64,000 nucleotides of DNA from an uncultured bacterium (GTDB lineage: Bacteria; Bipolaricaulota; Bipolaricaulia; UBA7950; UBA9294): the NCBI GenBank assembly GCA_903857865.1, contig CAIOGO010000010.1:240246-304245 (forward strand). Reading direction: 5' to 3'. Shown one piece after another: positions 8,714-18,161 of this stretch. The notes beneath the pieces are model-generated. The model was given only the letters and a program-made list of their open reading frames with translations, was not told the DNA's origin and did no database searches. The position numbers and the translations under genes were made by a program. Each line of letters starts with the position of its first letter. Positions within the stretch are counted from its first letter, which is position 1.

Positions 8714-10804
8714 TTACTTCTTGCCTGCGGCGCGCCGATCCTCGACGATCTGCTCGGCAATCGAGTAGGGCACGGTTTCGTAGTGCTCGAATTGCATGGT
8801 AAACGTGCCACGACCGCTTGTCAGGCTCCGCACCTCCGAGGCGTAGCCGAACATCTCCGCAAGCGGAACCATGGCTCGCAGGATCACCGCATTCGCTCGG
8901 GACTCCATGCCGACGATGCGCCCCCGTTTGCTGCACAGGTTGCCGGTGATCGGGCCCGTGTACTCCTCGGGAGCCGTGACCTCGACGTTCATGAGTGGCT
9001 CGAGCAGCTCGAGGCCCGCGGCACGGCAAGCCTCGCGGAACCCCATGCGTCCGCACGTGCGGAAGGCCTGCTCGGAGGAGTCAACCTCATGCATGGATCC
9101 GTCTTCGACGGTGACAAGAATGTCGACCATCGGGAACCCAGCGTACGGGCCTGCGGCCATTTCCTCGACGATGCCGCGCTGGATGGCAGCCAGGTACTCA
9201 CGGGTGATCCTCCCGCCGGTCACCGTGTCCTCAAATTGGAATCCGGAGCCGGGAGCTGTCGGCTCAATGCGGAAGACCATGTGCGCGTACTGGCCGCGCC
9301 CACCGGTCTGCTTCACATGCTTGTACTCATGGTCGACCGGAGCCAGGATCGTTTCGCGATACGCAACCTGCGGCCTATCGGAGATCACGCCCACCCCGAA
9401 CTCCCTGCGTAGGCGGTCGACGATGATTTCGAGGTGGAGCTCTCCCATTCCAGAGATGATGACCTCGCTGGTTTCCTGGTTCGCACGAACAACGAAGGTT
9501 GGATCTTCCTCCGCCAACCGGTGCAGCGCGTGTGAAAGCTTGTCACGGTCATCGCGAGACTCGGCCCTCACGGCCACACCGATAACGGGGGCCGGAAACT
9601 CAATCGACTCAAGCACAATACGATGGTTCGGGCTGCAGAGAGTGTGCCCCGTCAGCGTCTCGGCAAGACCGACCACGGCGCCGACCTCGCCGGCGCGGAG
9701 AACGTCGAGGGGTTCGCGATCGTTCGCGTGCATCTCGAACAGCCGTCCCACACGCTGTGGCTTGCCCACGGAGGAGTTGTAGATCTGAGCTCCGTTCTCG
9801 AGAACTCCGGAGTAGACGCGTACGTACGTCAATTTCCCCATGTGTCGGTCAGACTGAATCTTGAACGCCAGCGCCGCGAGCGGCGCGTCGATTCGGGGGT
9901 GTCGAATGAGCTCCTGATCAGCCTCCGATCCGACCCCGATCACGGGAGGCAGGTCGACGGGGGAAGGCAGAAAGTCGACGATCGCGTCAAGCAGTCGCCG
10001 AACGCCCTTGTTCTTGAATGCCGCCCCGCAGAGGACGGGGATGAACCGCCCCTCGATGGTGGCTCGTCGGATCGCGCTCACCATCTCGTCCCGTTCAGGG
10101 GCGACGCCCTCGATGAACTTCTCCATCAAGTGGATGTCCTGCTCGCTCACGCGCTCGAACATGAGCGCGGCGGCGGCGCGAGCCTGCGGGAGCAAGTCCT
10201 CTGGAATGGACTCTTCGCGAACCGCCGCCCCGGCCGCAGCGTCGTCGTAGTAGATGGCCTTCATGTCGATGAGATCAACGATGCCGCGGAAGTCACCCTC
10301 GGCACCGATCGGAATGACCACCGGGACGGCATTTGCGCCCAGTTCTTGCCGAATCTCCTCGACGACCCGCTCGAAGTCAGCGCCCGTCCGATCCATCTTG
10401 TTGATGAAGGCAATGCGGGGCACGCCGTACTTGTCGGCTTGGCGCCACACCGTCTCCGCCTGCGGCTGGACTCCGCCGACGGCGCAAAACAGGGCCACGG
10501 TACCGTCGAGAACCCGGAGACTCCGTTCCACCTCCGCAGTAAAGTCTACGTGCCCCGGCGTGTCGATGACGTTGATCCGGTGATCTCGCCAGTACGTCGT
10601 CGTCGCAGCGGACGTGATGGTGATCCCGCGCTCCTGCTCTTGGATCATCCAATCCATCTTCGCCTCGCCGTCGTGCACCTCACCCAGCTTGTGCCGCTTG
10701 CCTGTAAAGAACAGGATGCGCTCTGTGACCGTCGTCTTGCCAGCGTCGATGTGCGCCATGACGCCCACGTTGCGGATGTGTTCTATCGGTGTTGCCTTGC
10801 TCAT
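8714..10804 (-). CDS. fusA: Translation elongation factor G
   Basis: A 696-aa GTPase that drives ribosomal translocation, at full family length. G1 is AHIDAGKTT (residues 17-25), the switch region has [10 protein letters not shown]3 is DTPGHVD near 81-87 and G4 is NKMD near 135-138. Domains II to V follow, ending with the usual [17 protein letters not shown]. The ribosome binding site GGGGGAGG precedes the ATG. It stands alone rather than in the rpsL-rpsG-fusA-tuf string, so it could be the only EF-G or a second copy. Confidence 0.95.
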   Translation of the reverse strand: MSKATPIEHIRNVGVMAHIDAGKTTVTERILFFTGKRHKLGEVHDGEAKMDWMIQEQERGITITSAATTTYWRDHRINVIDTPGHVDFTAEVERSLRVLDGTVALFCAVGGVQPQAETVWRQADKYGVPRIAFINKMDRTGADFERVVEEIRQELGANAVPVVIPIGAEGDFRGIVDLIDMKAIYYDDAAAGAAVREESIPEDLLPQARAAAALMFERVSEQDIHLMEKFIEGVAPERDEMVSAIRRATIEGRFIPVLCGAAFKNKGVRRLLDAIVDFLPSPVDLPPVIGVGSEADQELIRHPRIDAPLAALAFKIQSDRHMGKLTYVRVYSGVLENGAQIYNSSVGKPQRVGRLFEMHANDREPLDVLRAGEVGAVVGLAETLTGHTLCSPNHRIVLESIEFPAPVIGVAVRAESRDDRDKLSHALHRLAEEDPTFVVRANQETSEVIISGMGELHLEIIVDRLRREFGVGVISDRPQVAYRETILAPVDHEYKHVKQTGGRGQYAHMVFRIEPTAPGSGFQFEDTVTGGRITREYLAAIQRGIVEEMAAGPYAGFPMVDILVTVEDGSMHEVDSSEQAFRTCGRMGFREACRAAGLELLEPLMNVEVTAPEEYTGPITGNLCSKRGRIVGMESRANAVILRAMVPLAEMFGYASEVRSLTSGRGTFTMQFEHYETVPYSIAEQIVEDRRAAGKK

Positions 10805-11199
10805 CAGCGTCCTCCCCCTTCACGCATCGTCAACAGAACATCCGTCCCCTTGGGATTTGTGCATGGTGGGTCGAGTTCCCAACGAAGGCAGTCACTCTGC
10901 GCGAGAAGACGTCAACAAGGGCGTACAGACACGCCGACCAACACGAAAACGATCCGGGGATCTGCAAAGAAGCGTACGGAACTGGCCCACAGAAGTCAAC
11001 CGAAAGGATTCCAGATCCGTCAGCCGCTTCGTGAGTTCTGCTTGAGACGCACGAGGCGTGCATTGGGATCCGTCGGCCGGGTAGAATGGAGAGCCCCACG
11101 GGGCGTTGACGTTCTCTTCACACGAAGCGCACAGGGAAAGGAAACGATCTAAGACCCAAAGTGTAAGGAGAACAGCAACAGCGTGAGAGAGGAGGGGAC
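10805..11199. other. 395-bp divergent spacer between fusA and the first RHH gene
   Basis: No gene is visible. On the plus side a TAGAAT (11082-11087) could be a -10 for the RHH gene, but no good -35 sits 16-18 bp upstream. A short CCCC/GGGG hairpin lies at about 11093-11104. The last 15 bases contain GGAGGGG for the RHH gene. Confidence 0.4.
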
Positions 11200-11373
11200 A
11201 TGCCCAAGAAGGAGCTTGTTGACAAGCTGAGTATCTACGTTCCGAAGTCCAAGTCAGAAATGCAGCCCGTTGAGAGACTGATGAAGATCGGCGCAAAGAA
11301 AGACCGATCGATCAACTACCTCGTCGTTGAGGCGATCATCCAGTACTTGGAGAGAGAGGAGAACAAGCAGTAA
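11200..11373 (+). CDS. Small ribbon-helix-helix (CopG-like) protein, copy 1
   Basis: A protein of 57 aa. A predicted beta strand KLSIYVP is followed by two helices (PVERLMKIGAKKDRSINYLVV.. and EAIIQYLEREE), the layout of CopG/Arc/MetJ ribbon-helix-helix DNA-binding dimers. GGAGGGG sits 2-4 bases before the ATG. A close paralogue lies at 44145-44321: about 35 of 50 aligned residues match from the shared DKLSIY on. No toxin gene is adjacent, so it is more likely a stand-alone regulator than an antitoxin. A perfect inverted repeat 60 bp downstream probably ends the transcript. Confidence 0.8.
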   Translation: MPKKELVDKLSIYVPKSKSEMQPVERLMKIGAKKDRSINYLVVEAIIQYLEREENKQ

Positions 11374-11434
11374 CCTGCCATCCGAACGTCCTCCGGAAGT
11401 TGCATCGGTAGAGGACTAGTACGTTCAGGAGCTT

Positions 11435-11472
11435 GACCCACTCGCGCAACTCGTTACGGGCGCGAGTGGGTC
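11435..11472 (+). terminator. Terminator-like 13-bp perfect hairpin
   Basis: GACCCACTCGCGC (11435-11447) and its exact reverse complement (11460-11472) enclose a 12-base loop. ATTCATTCTTC follows on the plus strand. It lies downstream of the RHH gene and probably terminates it. The T-tract is interrupted. Confidence 0.65.
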
Positions 11473-11491
11473 ATTCATTCTTCTGCCCGGT

Positions 11492-11643
11492 GCGCTACTC
11501 TTCGATCATCTTGCGCACCGCATCCGCCGAGGCTATTCCTCGATCACTCGGCGGACCGCATCCGCCGAGGCTATTCCTCGATCATTCGGCGGACCGCATC
11601 CGCCGGGGCTATTCCTCGATCATTCGGCGGACCGCTTCCGCCA
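11492..11643. repeat. 38-bp tandem repeat, four units
   Basis: Three near-identical 38-bp units sit at 11530-11567, 11568-11605 and 11606-11643, differing by one to three bases. A more diverged unit is at 11492-11529. Each contains CTATTCCTCGATCA followed by CGGCGGACCGC and a CCGCC end. On the minus strand every unit encodes AVRRMIEE plus a stop codon, but in shifting frames because 38 is not a multiple of three. The unit at 11606-11643 is the true 3' end of the small membrane-protein gene. Confidence 0.9.
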
Positions 11644-11770
11644 TGGCCACCTGCGACTTCGCGTCGATCCAGGCGAGAACCCTTCGCCACGCAAATGGGA
11701 TTCCCGCCGCCAGCATGAGGGCTACGAGCGCCCACGCTGACGCGGAGATGAGCTTTGCGATCTCTTCCAT
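11609..11770 (-). CDS. Mini membrane protein, 53 aa
   Basis: The product begins MEEIAKLI and has one membrane helix (SAWALVALMLAAGIPFAW, about residues 10-27). A basic cytoplasmic tail follows, ending AEAVRRMIEE. The ATG at 11770 follows a GGGTGGGG purine run; the frame is open further upstream, but that part is not protein-like. The last codons and stop lie in the 38-bp tandem repeat, so slippage could swap the C-terminus without changing it much. The function is unknown; the size and one-helix layout are like phage holins or small stress peptides, with nothing else to support either. Confidence 0.5.
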   Translation of the reverse strand: MEEIAKLISASAWALVALMLAAGIPFAWRRVLAWIDAKSQVAMAEAVRRMIEE

Positions 11771-11916
11771 GTCCCCACCCTCCGAGCCGTTTCTGTACGT
11801 TGGCTGTGCCAGAGCATACCCGACGGTCGTACGAGGCAGGAAGCCGCCCGCCCAGACGCAACAAGAAGGGGGCACCCTTCAGGGCACCCCCCTCAACACC
11901 GCTTCTTGCGCCCAAT

Positions 11917-13383
11917 CTACCCCTTCATCACGCCGACTTGCACGTTGCGGAACCGCGTCGGCGCGGCGCCATGTCCGGTGTGGGCAACTTGCCCGGGTTG
12001 GCCTTTGCCGCAGTTCGGCGTCCCCCAGACGTGCCAGTGATCCTTGTTGCAGATCGCGTCGCAGCCGGCCCAGAACTGAGGCGTCATGCCGGTGTACGTC
12101 GCGTTCTTCAGCATCCGCCCCAACTTGCCGCGCTTGATCTCGTAGGCGAGCTCCGTCCCAAACTGGAAGTTGAGCCGCTTGTCGTCGATCGACCAGCTCT
12201 TGTTGGTGATCATGTAGATCCCATCGTCCGTGTCAGCGATGAGATCGCCGAACGTCCACTCGCCGGGCAACAGGCTCACGTTGTTCATCCGGATGATCGG
12301 CGTGCGATTCCAGCCGTCGGCACGCATCGCCGCGTTCGACCGCGCCGGTGCGTCGGGGTGAATCTTCCGCAGTTGCTGTGACGTCTCGCGCGACGTGAGG
12401 TACCCGACGAACTGGCCTCTCTTCACGATGTCCGTCCGCTGTGCCGGAACACCCTCGTCGTCGTAGCCGTATGTCCCGAGGCCTCCGGGCGTCAGCGCGT
12501 CGGACACGATGTTCACCAGGTCCGACCCGTAGCGGAAGTTCTCGAGTTTCTCCGGCGTGAGGAAGCTCGTCCCGGCGAACGCCGCTTCGGTGCCGAACAC
12601 TCGATCGAGCTCGATCGGATGCCCGCACGACTCGTGAATCTGCAGCCCCAACTGCGGCCCGTCGAGGATGATCGCCTTCACGCCGCTTGGACATTGCGGC
12701 GCCGACAGAAGAGCCACCGCCTCTTCCGCCATGCGGCGGGCGTTGCCCGGCAGATCCCACTTCTGGACGAACTCGTAGCCGCCCGTCCCCTGATGCCGGC
12801 CAAACGAGTTGGGGTAGGACCGCTGCTGCATCTCCCCTTCCGACACCGCCATCACGACGATCCCGGCGCCGCTCTCGACGAGCGTCTGCTCAATGTAGCT
12901 GCCTTCCGTCGAAGCGAACGTCTTCGTATCGCGCTGGAACCCGAGTGTCCCGTCCACGACCCTTACTCCATCCACCGCGCGCGCCTCTTTGTCGGCCCTC
13001 AAGAGGTAATCGATCTTGTCCTCGAGCGACACTTCGAACGGATCGATCTCGAGCGGCGTCTTGTAGGTGTTGACATGGACTTCGGCGGGCCCAAGGTCGA
13101 CGTCCTCCTTCTTGCTGATCGCGCTCGCCTTGGCAATCGCCACCGCAAGCGTCGCGACGCGGTCGATCTCCGACTTCTCGAGGCGGTTCGAACTGGCGAA
13201 CCCCCACGCTCCGTTGGCGACAACGCGCACGCCGAATCCGTAGGTCTCGGCGAGCGTCAGGTCCTGGACGATCCCGTCCTTGACCTCGATGTTCTGCGTC
13301 TCCCGCCGCACGACGCGGATGTCGGCGTACGTGGCTCCCTTCGCCCGGGCGACGTCTAGTGCACGATCGGTGTAGTCTCGCAT
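11917..13383 (-). CDS. tldD: TldD-type metalloprotease
   Basis: A protein of 488 aa in the TldD/PmbA family. The zinc motif HExxxH is seen as HESCGH at residues 250-255, the catalytic signature of TldD. Family members form a TldD-TldE heterodimer that removes leader or partly unfolded peptides, as in microcin maturation. The start is ATG 13383, with AAGGAGA upstream. The tldE-like gene ends 25 bp upstream on the same strand, so both partners come from one operon. A 26-residue upstream extension of the frame is rejected as lacking a binding site. Confidence 0.93.
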   Translation of the reverse strand: MRDYTDRALDVARAKGATYADIRVVRRETQNIEVKDGIVQDLTLAETYGFGVRVVANGAWGFASSNRLEKSEIDRVATLAVAIAKASAISKKEDVDLGPAEVHVNTYKTPLEIDPFEVSLEDKIDYLLRADKEARAVDGVRVVDGTLGFQRDTKTFASTEGSYIEQTLVESGAGIVVMAVSEGEMQQRSYPNSFGRHQGTGGYEFVQKWDLPGNARRMAEEAVALLSAPQCPSGVKAIILDGPQLGLQIHESCGHPIELDRVFGTEAAFAGTSFLTPEKLENFRYGSDLVNIVSDALTPGGLGTYGYDDEGVPAQRTDIVKRGQFVGYLTSRETSQQLRKIHPDAPARSNAAMRADGWNRTPIIRMNNVSLLPGEWTFGDLIADTDDGIYMITNKSWSIDDKRLNFQFGTELAYEIKRGKLGRMLKNATYTGMTPQFWAGCDAICNKDHWHVWGTPNCGKGQPGQVAHTGHGAAPTRFRNVQVGVMKG

Positions 13384-13408
13384 GGTTCTCCTTTCCCGGG
13401 AAGGGTCT

Positions 13409-14752
13409 CTACTCGGTGCCTCCGGTGAAGCGGAAGTCACGGATCTTCGCGGCGGGAGCACAGGTCCCGATTGCGTTCCAGTCGTCCTTCAATAGCGTCA
13501 AGGTCGAGCTCAGCATCTCCGCGTTCGCGAACGCTTCGAGGATGCTCTGTGTGAAGCGCAGGTTCTTGAGCGGCCGCGAGATTTTCCCGTTCTCGATCAT
13601 GAAGGTTCCGTCGCGCGTCATCCCCGTGAGAATCGTCTTCACTGGGTGGACGATGTTCGTGTAGTGGAATCGAGTGACCCAGATGCCTCGCTCGGTCGAG
13701 GCGAGCATCTCTTCCTGGGTCGCCTTGCCGGGTGCCATGAAAAGGTTGATAGGGAGAGGCCCGGCGGTATTCGGGGCGGGGAGGCTGTGCCCGGTCGACG
13801 TCTTGCCCGGCTCGCGGGCCGCGGTGAACGAGTCGTAGACGACGTTCCTCGCGATCCCCTTCTCGATCAACATGACCTTCCGTTTCGGCACACCCTCGAA
13901 GTCGAACGGGAGCGGCAAACCGCGCGGATCGAGTCCGTCGTCCCAGATCGTGATCTGGTCGCCGGTGACGCGCTCGCCCATCTTGTCGCACATGAAGCTG
14001 CGGCCCTCCTGCACGGAGAGCGCGCCCATCCCCATGTACCCCAGGAAGAACAGCATGTCGGCGACGGCCGCCTCTTCGAGGATGACCGTGTACTCGCCGG
14101 GCTCGACGGCCGTCGGATTGCGGCTCGCAAGAGCCTTGTCAATGGCCGTCTTCCCGACACGGGCAGGATCGATCTCAGCGACGTTTCTCGACGCTGCGGC
14201 GGCCCAACCGGAGCTGTCGGCGCTCATGATGACAGTCAGGAGCGCGGCCACGGTGCCGCGGTGGTACGCCGACACCCCGAGGGAGTTGGCGATCTGGATC
14301 TCTTGCTCCTCCGTGGAGAACGCACCGGCGGCCTCGAGCCCATTCTTCCGTGACGCTGACAGGATCTTCTCGACGCCCTCGGCGCGCTCCAACGGCGCAA
14401 ACCGAGCGGTGGCGTCGACGTAGGCATCGATCTTCCCCACCGTCTTCGGACCGGGCAGAGAGCGGAACTCCGGGTTCTTCTGCTGGAACCGCGCCACCGT
14501 CTCCGCTCGTTTGACGATCGTCTTGAGGCCCGCATCGCTGAGGTCGTTTCCCGAGGCAACGCCGGTCTTCTGATCGATGATCGAGCGGACGCGCACGGTG
14601 GCGTCCGTCTCGGAGACGTTCTGGTGGATCGTGTTGGTGGCGAAGCGCGTGAGGTGCGAGTCGTTGCCCGTAATCATCACCTCAGTCTGGTCGGCCTTCG
14701 CCTCGCGCAGCACGCGCTGCGCGATCTCCGCTAGACGACTCTGCCCTAGCAC
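13409..14752 (-). CDS. tldE: TldE/PmbA-type partner subunit
   Basis: A protein of 447 aa, homologous to TldD but without HExxxH, as expected for the non-catalytic TldE (PmbA) partner. Recognisable features include the GNDLSDAG stretch, the YTVILEEAAVADML segment and the GTFMIENGKISRPLKNLRF-like C-terminal part. GTG 14752 is chosen since GGGGAGGA stands just upstream; the ATG at 14760 is out of frame. It is the first gene of the tldE-tldD operon and is divergent from the two-component system. Confidence 0.9.
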   Translation of the reverse strand: MLGQSRLAEIAQRVLREAKADQTEVMITGNDSHLTRFATNTIHQNVSETDATVRVRSIIDQKTGVASGNDLSDAGLKTIVKRAETVARFQQKNPEFRSLPGPKTVGKIDAYVDATARFAPLERAEGVEKILSASRKNGLEAAGAFSTEEQEIQIANSLGVSAYHRGTVAALLTVIMSADSSGWAAAASRNVAEIDPARVGKTAIDKALASRNPTAVEPGEYTVILEEAAVADMLFFLGYMGMGALSVQEGRSFMCDKMGERVTGDQITIWDDGLDPRGLPLPFDFEGVPKRKVMLIEKGIARNVVYDSFTAAREPGKTSTGHSLPAPNTAGPLPINLFMAPGKATQEEMLASTERGIWVTRFHYTNIVHPVKTILTGMTRDGTFMIENGKISRPLKNLRFTQSILEAFANAEMLSSTLTLLKDDWNAIGTCAPAAKIRDFRFTGGTE

Positions 14753-14961
14753 GTTCTCATCCTCCCCTTCTGCTCTATCGCTCCCAAGGCCGGACGTTCC
14801 CACCGAACGCCGCTCCTCTTCAGAGGGTACCGTCCGGGTCGAGCTCTCTCAAACCCAAACCGTGCCAAGTCGTCGTCTCCAGTTCGTCGCTCGGGGTCAC
14901 CCAAAGGTTCACGTGCCCCGCGTGTGATCTTCTCCGGCCGGACGCCTATACTGGACCACTC

Positions 14962-15648
14962 ATGATCACGAAGGTGCTGGTCGTCGACGATGAGGAGTGG
15001 GTTCTCGACACGGTCCGCCGCTATCTTGAACAGGCCGGCTTTGAGGTGATTCCAGTACGCGACGGCGTTTCCGCGCTCGAGGCCTTCGCGAGGACCTCAC
15101 CGGACCTGGTCATTCTCGATTGGATGCTCCCACGACTTGACGGGTTGTCGGTCGCCGAGCACATTCGGATGACGTCGGCGGTGCCGATCATCATGCTGAC
15201 GGCGCGCGTCAACGAGCGGGATCGCCTTGCCGGATTCGCCGTGGGAGTCGACGACTACGTCGTCAAGCCGTTCAGCGCGCGCGAACTCGAGGCCCGCGTG
15301 CGCGCCGTCCTCCGACGCTCCTCCGGGAAGGAGTCGCCGATCCAGGAGGCCGGTGACCTCCGTCTGGATCGAGAGCAGCGTCTCGTCTGGGTTCGCGGGG
15401 AGCCCGTCGAACTCTCCGCCATGGGTTTCGATCTGCTTGCCTTCCTCATCACTCACCCCGGCCGGGTCTTCACGCGCCTCGAGCTGTTGGAAGCGGTCCG
15501 CGGCGAGACGTACGGTGGATTCGAGCGATCCATCGACTCGCACATCAAGCGCTTGCGGCAGAGAATCGAACCGGATCCAACCCATCCTTCGTACATCCTT
15601 ACCATGTTCGGCGTCGGGTACCGATTCGCCAAGGGCGAGGACACATGA
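14962..15648 (+). CDS. OmpR/PhoB-family response regulator
   Basis: A protein of 228 aa. The receiver domain (residues 1-115) has the acidic pair DDEE at 9-12, the phospho-acceptor Asp53 in LDWMLPR, Thr80 and Lys102. A winged-helix DNA-binding domain of the OmpR class follows (about 130-225, with RVFTRLELLEAVRG and the IDSHIKRLRQRIE recognition helix). The stop overlaps the kinase start by 4 bp (ATGA). The ATG is only 9 bases after a TATACT (14947-14952) and has no Shine-Dalgarno sequence, so a leaderless mRNA is likely. The signal sensed is unknown. Confidence 0.95.
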   Translation: MITKVLVVDDEEWVLDTVRRYLEQAGFEVIPVRDGVSALEAFARTSPDLVILDWMLPRLDGLSVAEHIRMTSAVPIIMLTARVNERDRLAGFAVGVDDYVVKPFSARELEARVRAVLRRSSGKESPIQEAGDLRLDREQRLVWVRGEPVELSAMGFDLLAFLITHPGRVFTRLELLEAVRGETYGGFERSIDSHIKRLRQRIEPDPTHPSYILTMFGVGYRFAKGEDT

Positions 15649-16991
15649 AGCACTTCTTGCGCCGCCTCTCGTTCCAGACGAAGCTCCTTGCCTCGTTCTT
15701 CATCGTGATCCTTCTTGCGACGGCAGCCGGGTACCTGTTCATCAACCAGTCGGTGAATCGAGCGTTCTCGGACTTCACGGTCCGCAGCTTCACGTTGCAG
15801 GACCAGGTCCTCGTCAGCCTCATCGTTCAGTACTACAACCGAACGGGGAGCCTCGACGGGCTGGTCGACTTCCTCGAGCGCGGCCCGCGCGACATTCCCA
15901 TCCTGCTCGTCGACCCGGATCGGAAGGTCGTGTTCGCTCCGGAGGAGCAGTTCGTCGGCCGAAGACTTGGCGAGAGCCAACTCGAGGGGGGCCAGTCTAT
16001 TCTCCTTGCTTCCGGTGAGATCTGGACTGTCGTCCCGTATCGCTCTCTCGTCGGGCGGAACGCTCTCGAACAGGGATTCCTTAGGGCGACTCGGGCGGCG
16101 CTCTGGTTGGCGGCGTTCGCCGCCGGCGCCGCCGCACTGATTCTGGCCCTCTTCCTCGTGCGCCAGACCACGAATCCGCTTCGCCAACTCGAGGCCGCCA
16201 CCCAACGCATTGCCAAGGGCGACTTCGACGAGGAGGTCGAGATTCGTTCGTCCGACGAGATCGGTCGCTTGGCGGAAGCATTCAACGAGATGGCGAGGAG
16301 CCTCAAGCTCTCTGAGGAAGCCAAACGTCGGATGATCGCCGACATCTCGCATGAGCTACGGACCCCACTGGCTGCGGTTCGTTCTGCCCTCGAGGGCCTG
16401 CGGGACGGGCTCTTCGAGCCAAGTTCGGCGACCTTCGCCTCGCTGCACGACCGCGTGCTCCTACTGACGCGCCTCGTCGGCGACCTGCATCAACTGGCGC
16501 TGGCGGACGCGGGCCAGCTGTCGATTGAACGACAGGCAACGCGTCTGGATGCAATCGTCAACGGCATCGTCGAGACCGTGGGATTCCAGATCGAGGACAG
16601 CGGCCTCACTCTCGAAACGGCCATCGATCCAGCCATTCCCGCTCTGCTCATCGATGCGAACCGCATCGAGCAGGTCCTCCTCAACCTGCTCGCGAACGCT
16701 ATTCGCCACACCCCGGAAGGGGGTCGGATCGAGCTTCGCGCCGATCGCACGAGCGAGAGCGAGGTTACGGTGAGCGTCTGCGATACGGGATCCGGGCTGG
16801 CACCTGAGGACTTGGAACGCGTCTTCGAGCGGTTCTACTGCGCCGATCCGGCGCGGGAGGGCGTTGGCGCCGGACTCGGCTTAGCGATCGCCAAAGCCCT
16901 TGTGGAGGCTCATGGCGGCAGGGCGTGGGCCGAGAATCGGCCCCTAGGGGGCGCCTGTTTCAAGATCGTCCTTCCGATCACGCCAGCCTAA
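15645..16991 (+). CDS. Membrane sensor histidine kinase
   Basis: A protein of 448 aa. TM1 is about residues 13-36, an extracytoplasmic sensor of about 115 residues follows, and TM2 is about 151-172. Then come HAMP (173-225), the dimerisation domain with phospho-acceptor His236 in ADISHELRTP, and an ATPase domain with N box NRIEQVLLNLLANAIRHT, G1 box DTGSGL and G2 box GAGLGLAI. It pairs with the response regulator upstream (4 bp overlap) and probably phosphorylates it. A hairpin just after the stop closes the operon. Confidence 0.95.
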   Translation: MKHFLRRLSFQTKLLASFFIVILLATAAGYLFINQSVNRAFSDFTVRSFTLQDQVLVSLIVQYYNRTGSLDGLVDFLERGPRDIPILLVDPDRKVVFAPEEQFVGRRLGESQLEGGQSILLASGEIWTVVPYRSLVGRNALEQGFLRATRAALWLAAFAAGAAALILALFLVRQTTNPLRQLEAATQRIAKGDFDEEVEIRSSDEIGRLAEAFNEMARSLKLSEEAKRRMIADISHELRTPLAAVRSALEGLRDGLFEPSSATFASLHDRVLLLTRLVGDLHQLALADAGQLSIERQATRLDAIVNGIVETVGFQIEDSGLTLETAIDPAIPALLIDANRIEQVLLNLLANAIRHTPEGGRIELRADRTSESEVTVSVCDTGSGLAPEDLERVFERFYCADPAREGVGAGLGLAIAKALVEAHGGRAWAENRPLGGACFKIVLPITPA

Positions 16992-16997
16992 GAGAAG

Positions 16998-17021
16998 CCC
17001 GCCGCTCTCTCGAACGGCGGG
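16998..17021 (+). terminator. Hairpin after the two-component operon
   Basis: CCCGCCG (16998-17004) pairs with CGGCGGG (17015-17021), followed by TTCCTC. It starts 6 bp after the kinase stop, between convergent genes, and could serve both strands. Confidence 0.6.
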
Positions 17022-17055
17022 TTCCTCGGGTACAACAGGAAGAGAAGGCAGACCG

Positions 17056-18000
17056 CTACTTCATGGCTGCCAGCTTCAGCTCCAAGACCTGAGCGAATCG
17101 ATCCAGCCAGCTCACAAGACGTCGTTCGCCACCGCGGACTCCGACCGAGGCTGGCGAGCCACTGTCCGAAAGCGAGATCGTCACGGTTCCGAAGTCGTCA
17201 GAACCTTCGCCCCCACCCACGAATACGCCCACCTGTCCAGAGACAGGGCTACCGCTTGCGGACATCATCATCCCCGCCATCGGGCACACTGCACCGGCGG
17301 ACGGCGCAGCCATCGCCGCACCCGTTACGCGGTCGGCGACGCACTCACGAATCCGCTCGACCATCGTCTGGATCTTGCCCGCAACGCCGATGCTTCCCTG
17401 AGTGGGTTCAGGCGCAGTCTGGCTGCTCGGCGACATCATGGACGCCTGCCCGCGGCGCATCATTGCGCGGCCGTTCTGTCCCGCCATCGTGGCTCGCAGA
17501 TCGGCCGACCACGCCTGAGGCGCCACGCTCGTGGAGTCGGACGATGCGGCATGCAAGCGCCCCACGATGCCAGGGAAGGCGGCCGTCAAGATCTCCCCCT
17601 GCTTCATGGTCAGGGTGTCCGTCAGTGTCGAGATGGCCGCGGCCATCTCGTCATCAAGCGCAGTCCGGGCCGTCTTCATCTGCGTCTGGAATGCGGCGAG
17701 CCGCACATCGAGTTCCTCGGCCGTCCCGCTGAAGGCAATCATCTCCTGCTCGAAGGCGTCGCGCTTCTGGTCCAGCACCGCGGTCTGATCAAGAAGCCCG
17801 TTGATCGTCGAGAGCAGGGTTTCCATCTGCTGTCGCGACAATTCGAGGCGGTTAACAAGAAGAACCATCGGCAGGTTCACTCCTGCCTCATCGCTCGACG
17901 ACTGCGCCTGCCCTAGGAGCCCTTGCGTGCTCGCAGGAATGGCGGCCAGTGCGCCGAGCAGAGCGACAACAAGCACGATTCTCACGGCCTTGCCTTTCAT
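17056..18000 (-). CDS. Exported protein, Spy/CpxP-like helical region
   Basis: A protein of 314 aa from ATG 18000 with GGAGGG upstream. A signal peptide (VRIVLVVALLGALAAIPAS) is followed by helical segments rich in Gln, Leu and Met (NRLELSRQQMETLLSTINGLLDQ and further heptads), reminiscent of LTxxQ/Spy-type periplasmic chaperones. Methionine-rich stretches (MMRRGQASMMS and PMAGMMMSASG) with two cysteines follow. Met-rich exported segments often bind copper or silver, but this is inference. The neighbouring two-component system may regulate it. Confidence 0.6.
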   Translation of the reverse strand: MKGKAVRIVLVVALLGALAAIPASTQGLLGQAQSSSDEAGVNLPMVLLVNRLELSRQQMETLLSTINGLLDQTAVLDQKRDAFEQEMIAFSGTAEELDVRLAAFQTQMKTARTALDDEMAAAISTLTDTLTMKQGEILTAAFPGIVGRLHAASSDSTSVAPQAWSADLRATMAGQNGRAMMRRGQASMMSPSSQTAPEPTQGSIGVAGKIQTMVERIRECVADRVTGAAMAAPSAGAVCPMAGMMMSASGSPVSGQVGVFVGGGEGSDDFGTVTISLSDSGSPASVGVRGGERRLVSWLDRFAQVLELKLAAMK

Positions 18001-18161
18001 CTCGGATCCCTCCGTACGTTGATCGTCACCCTGGAAAACGTACGTGCGTCGTGTGAACACTTTCCTTCGCGCCGATGTCACGATTGTGAAGAACGAGTTG
18101 ACCCCGGACTGGACCGCGCGCTCGTGCAGTATGATGGACTTGTGCGGTGGCGGAGGCAGCG

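Noticed and set aside
11200-11373. Antitoxin of a toxin-antitoxin pair
   Set aside because: No small partner ORF overlaps or follows either RHH gene; a terminator-like hairpin closes the first copy.
11492-11643. CRISPR array
   Set aside because: The 38-bp units are directly adjacent with no unique spacers and no cas genes are nearby.
18098-18135. TTGACC and TATGAT as promoter of the metal transporter
   Set aside because: The spacer is 26 bp, too long for a sigma70 promoter.
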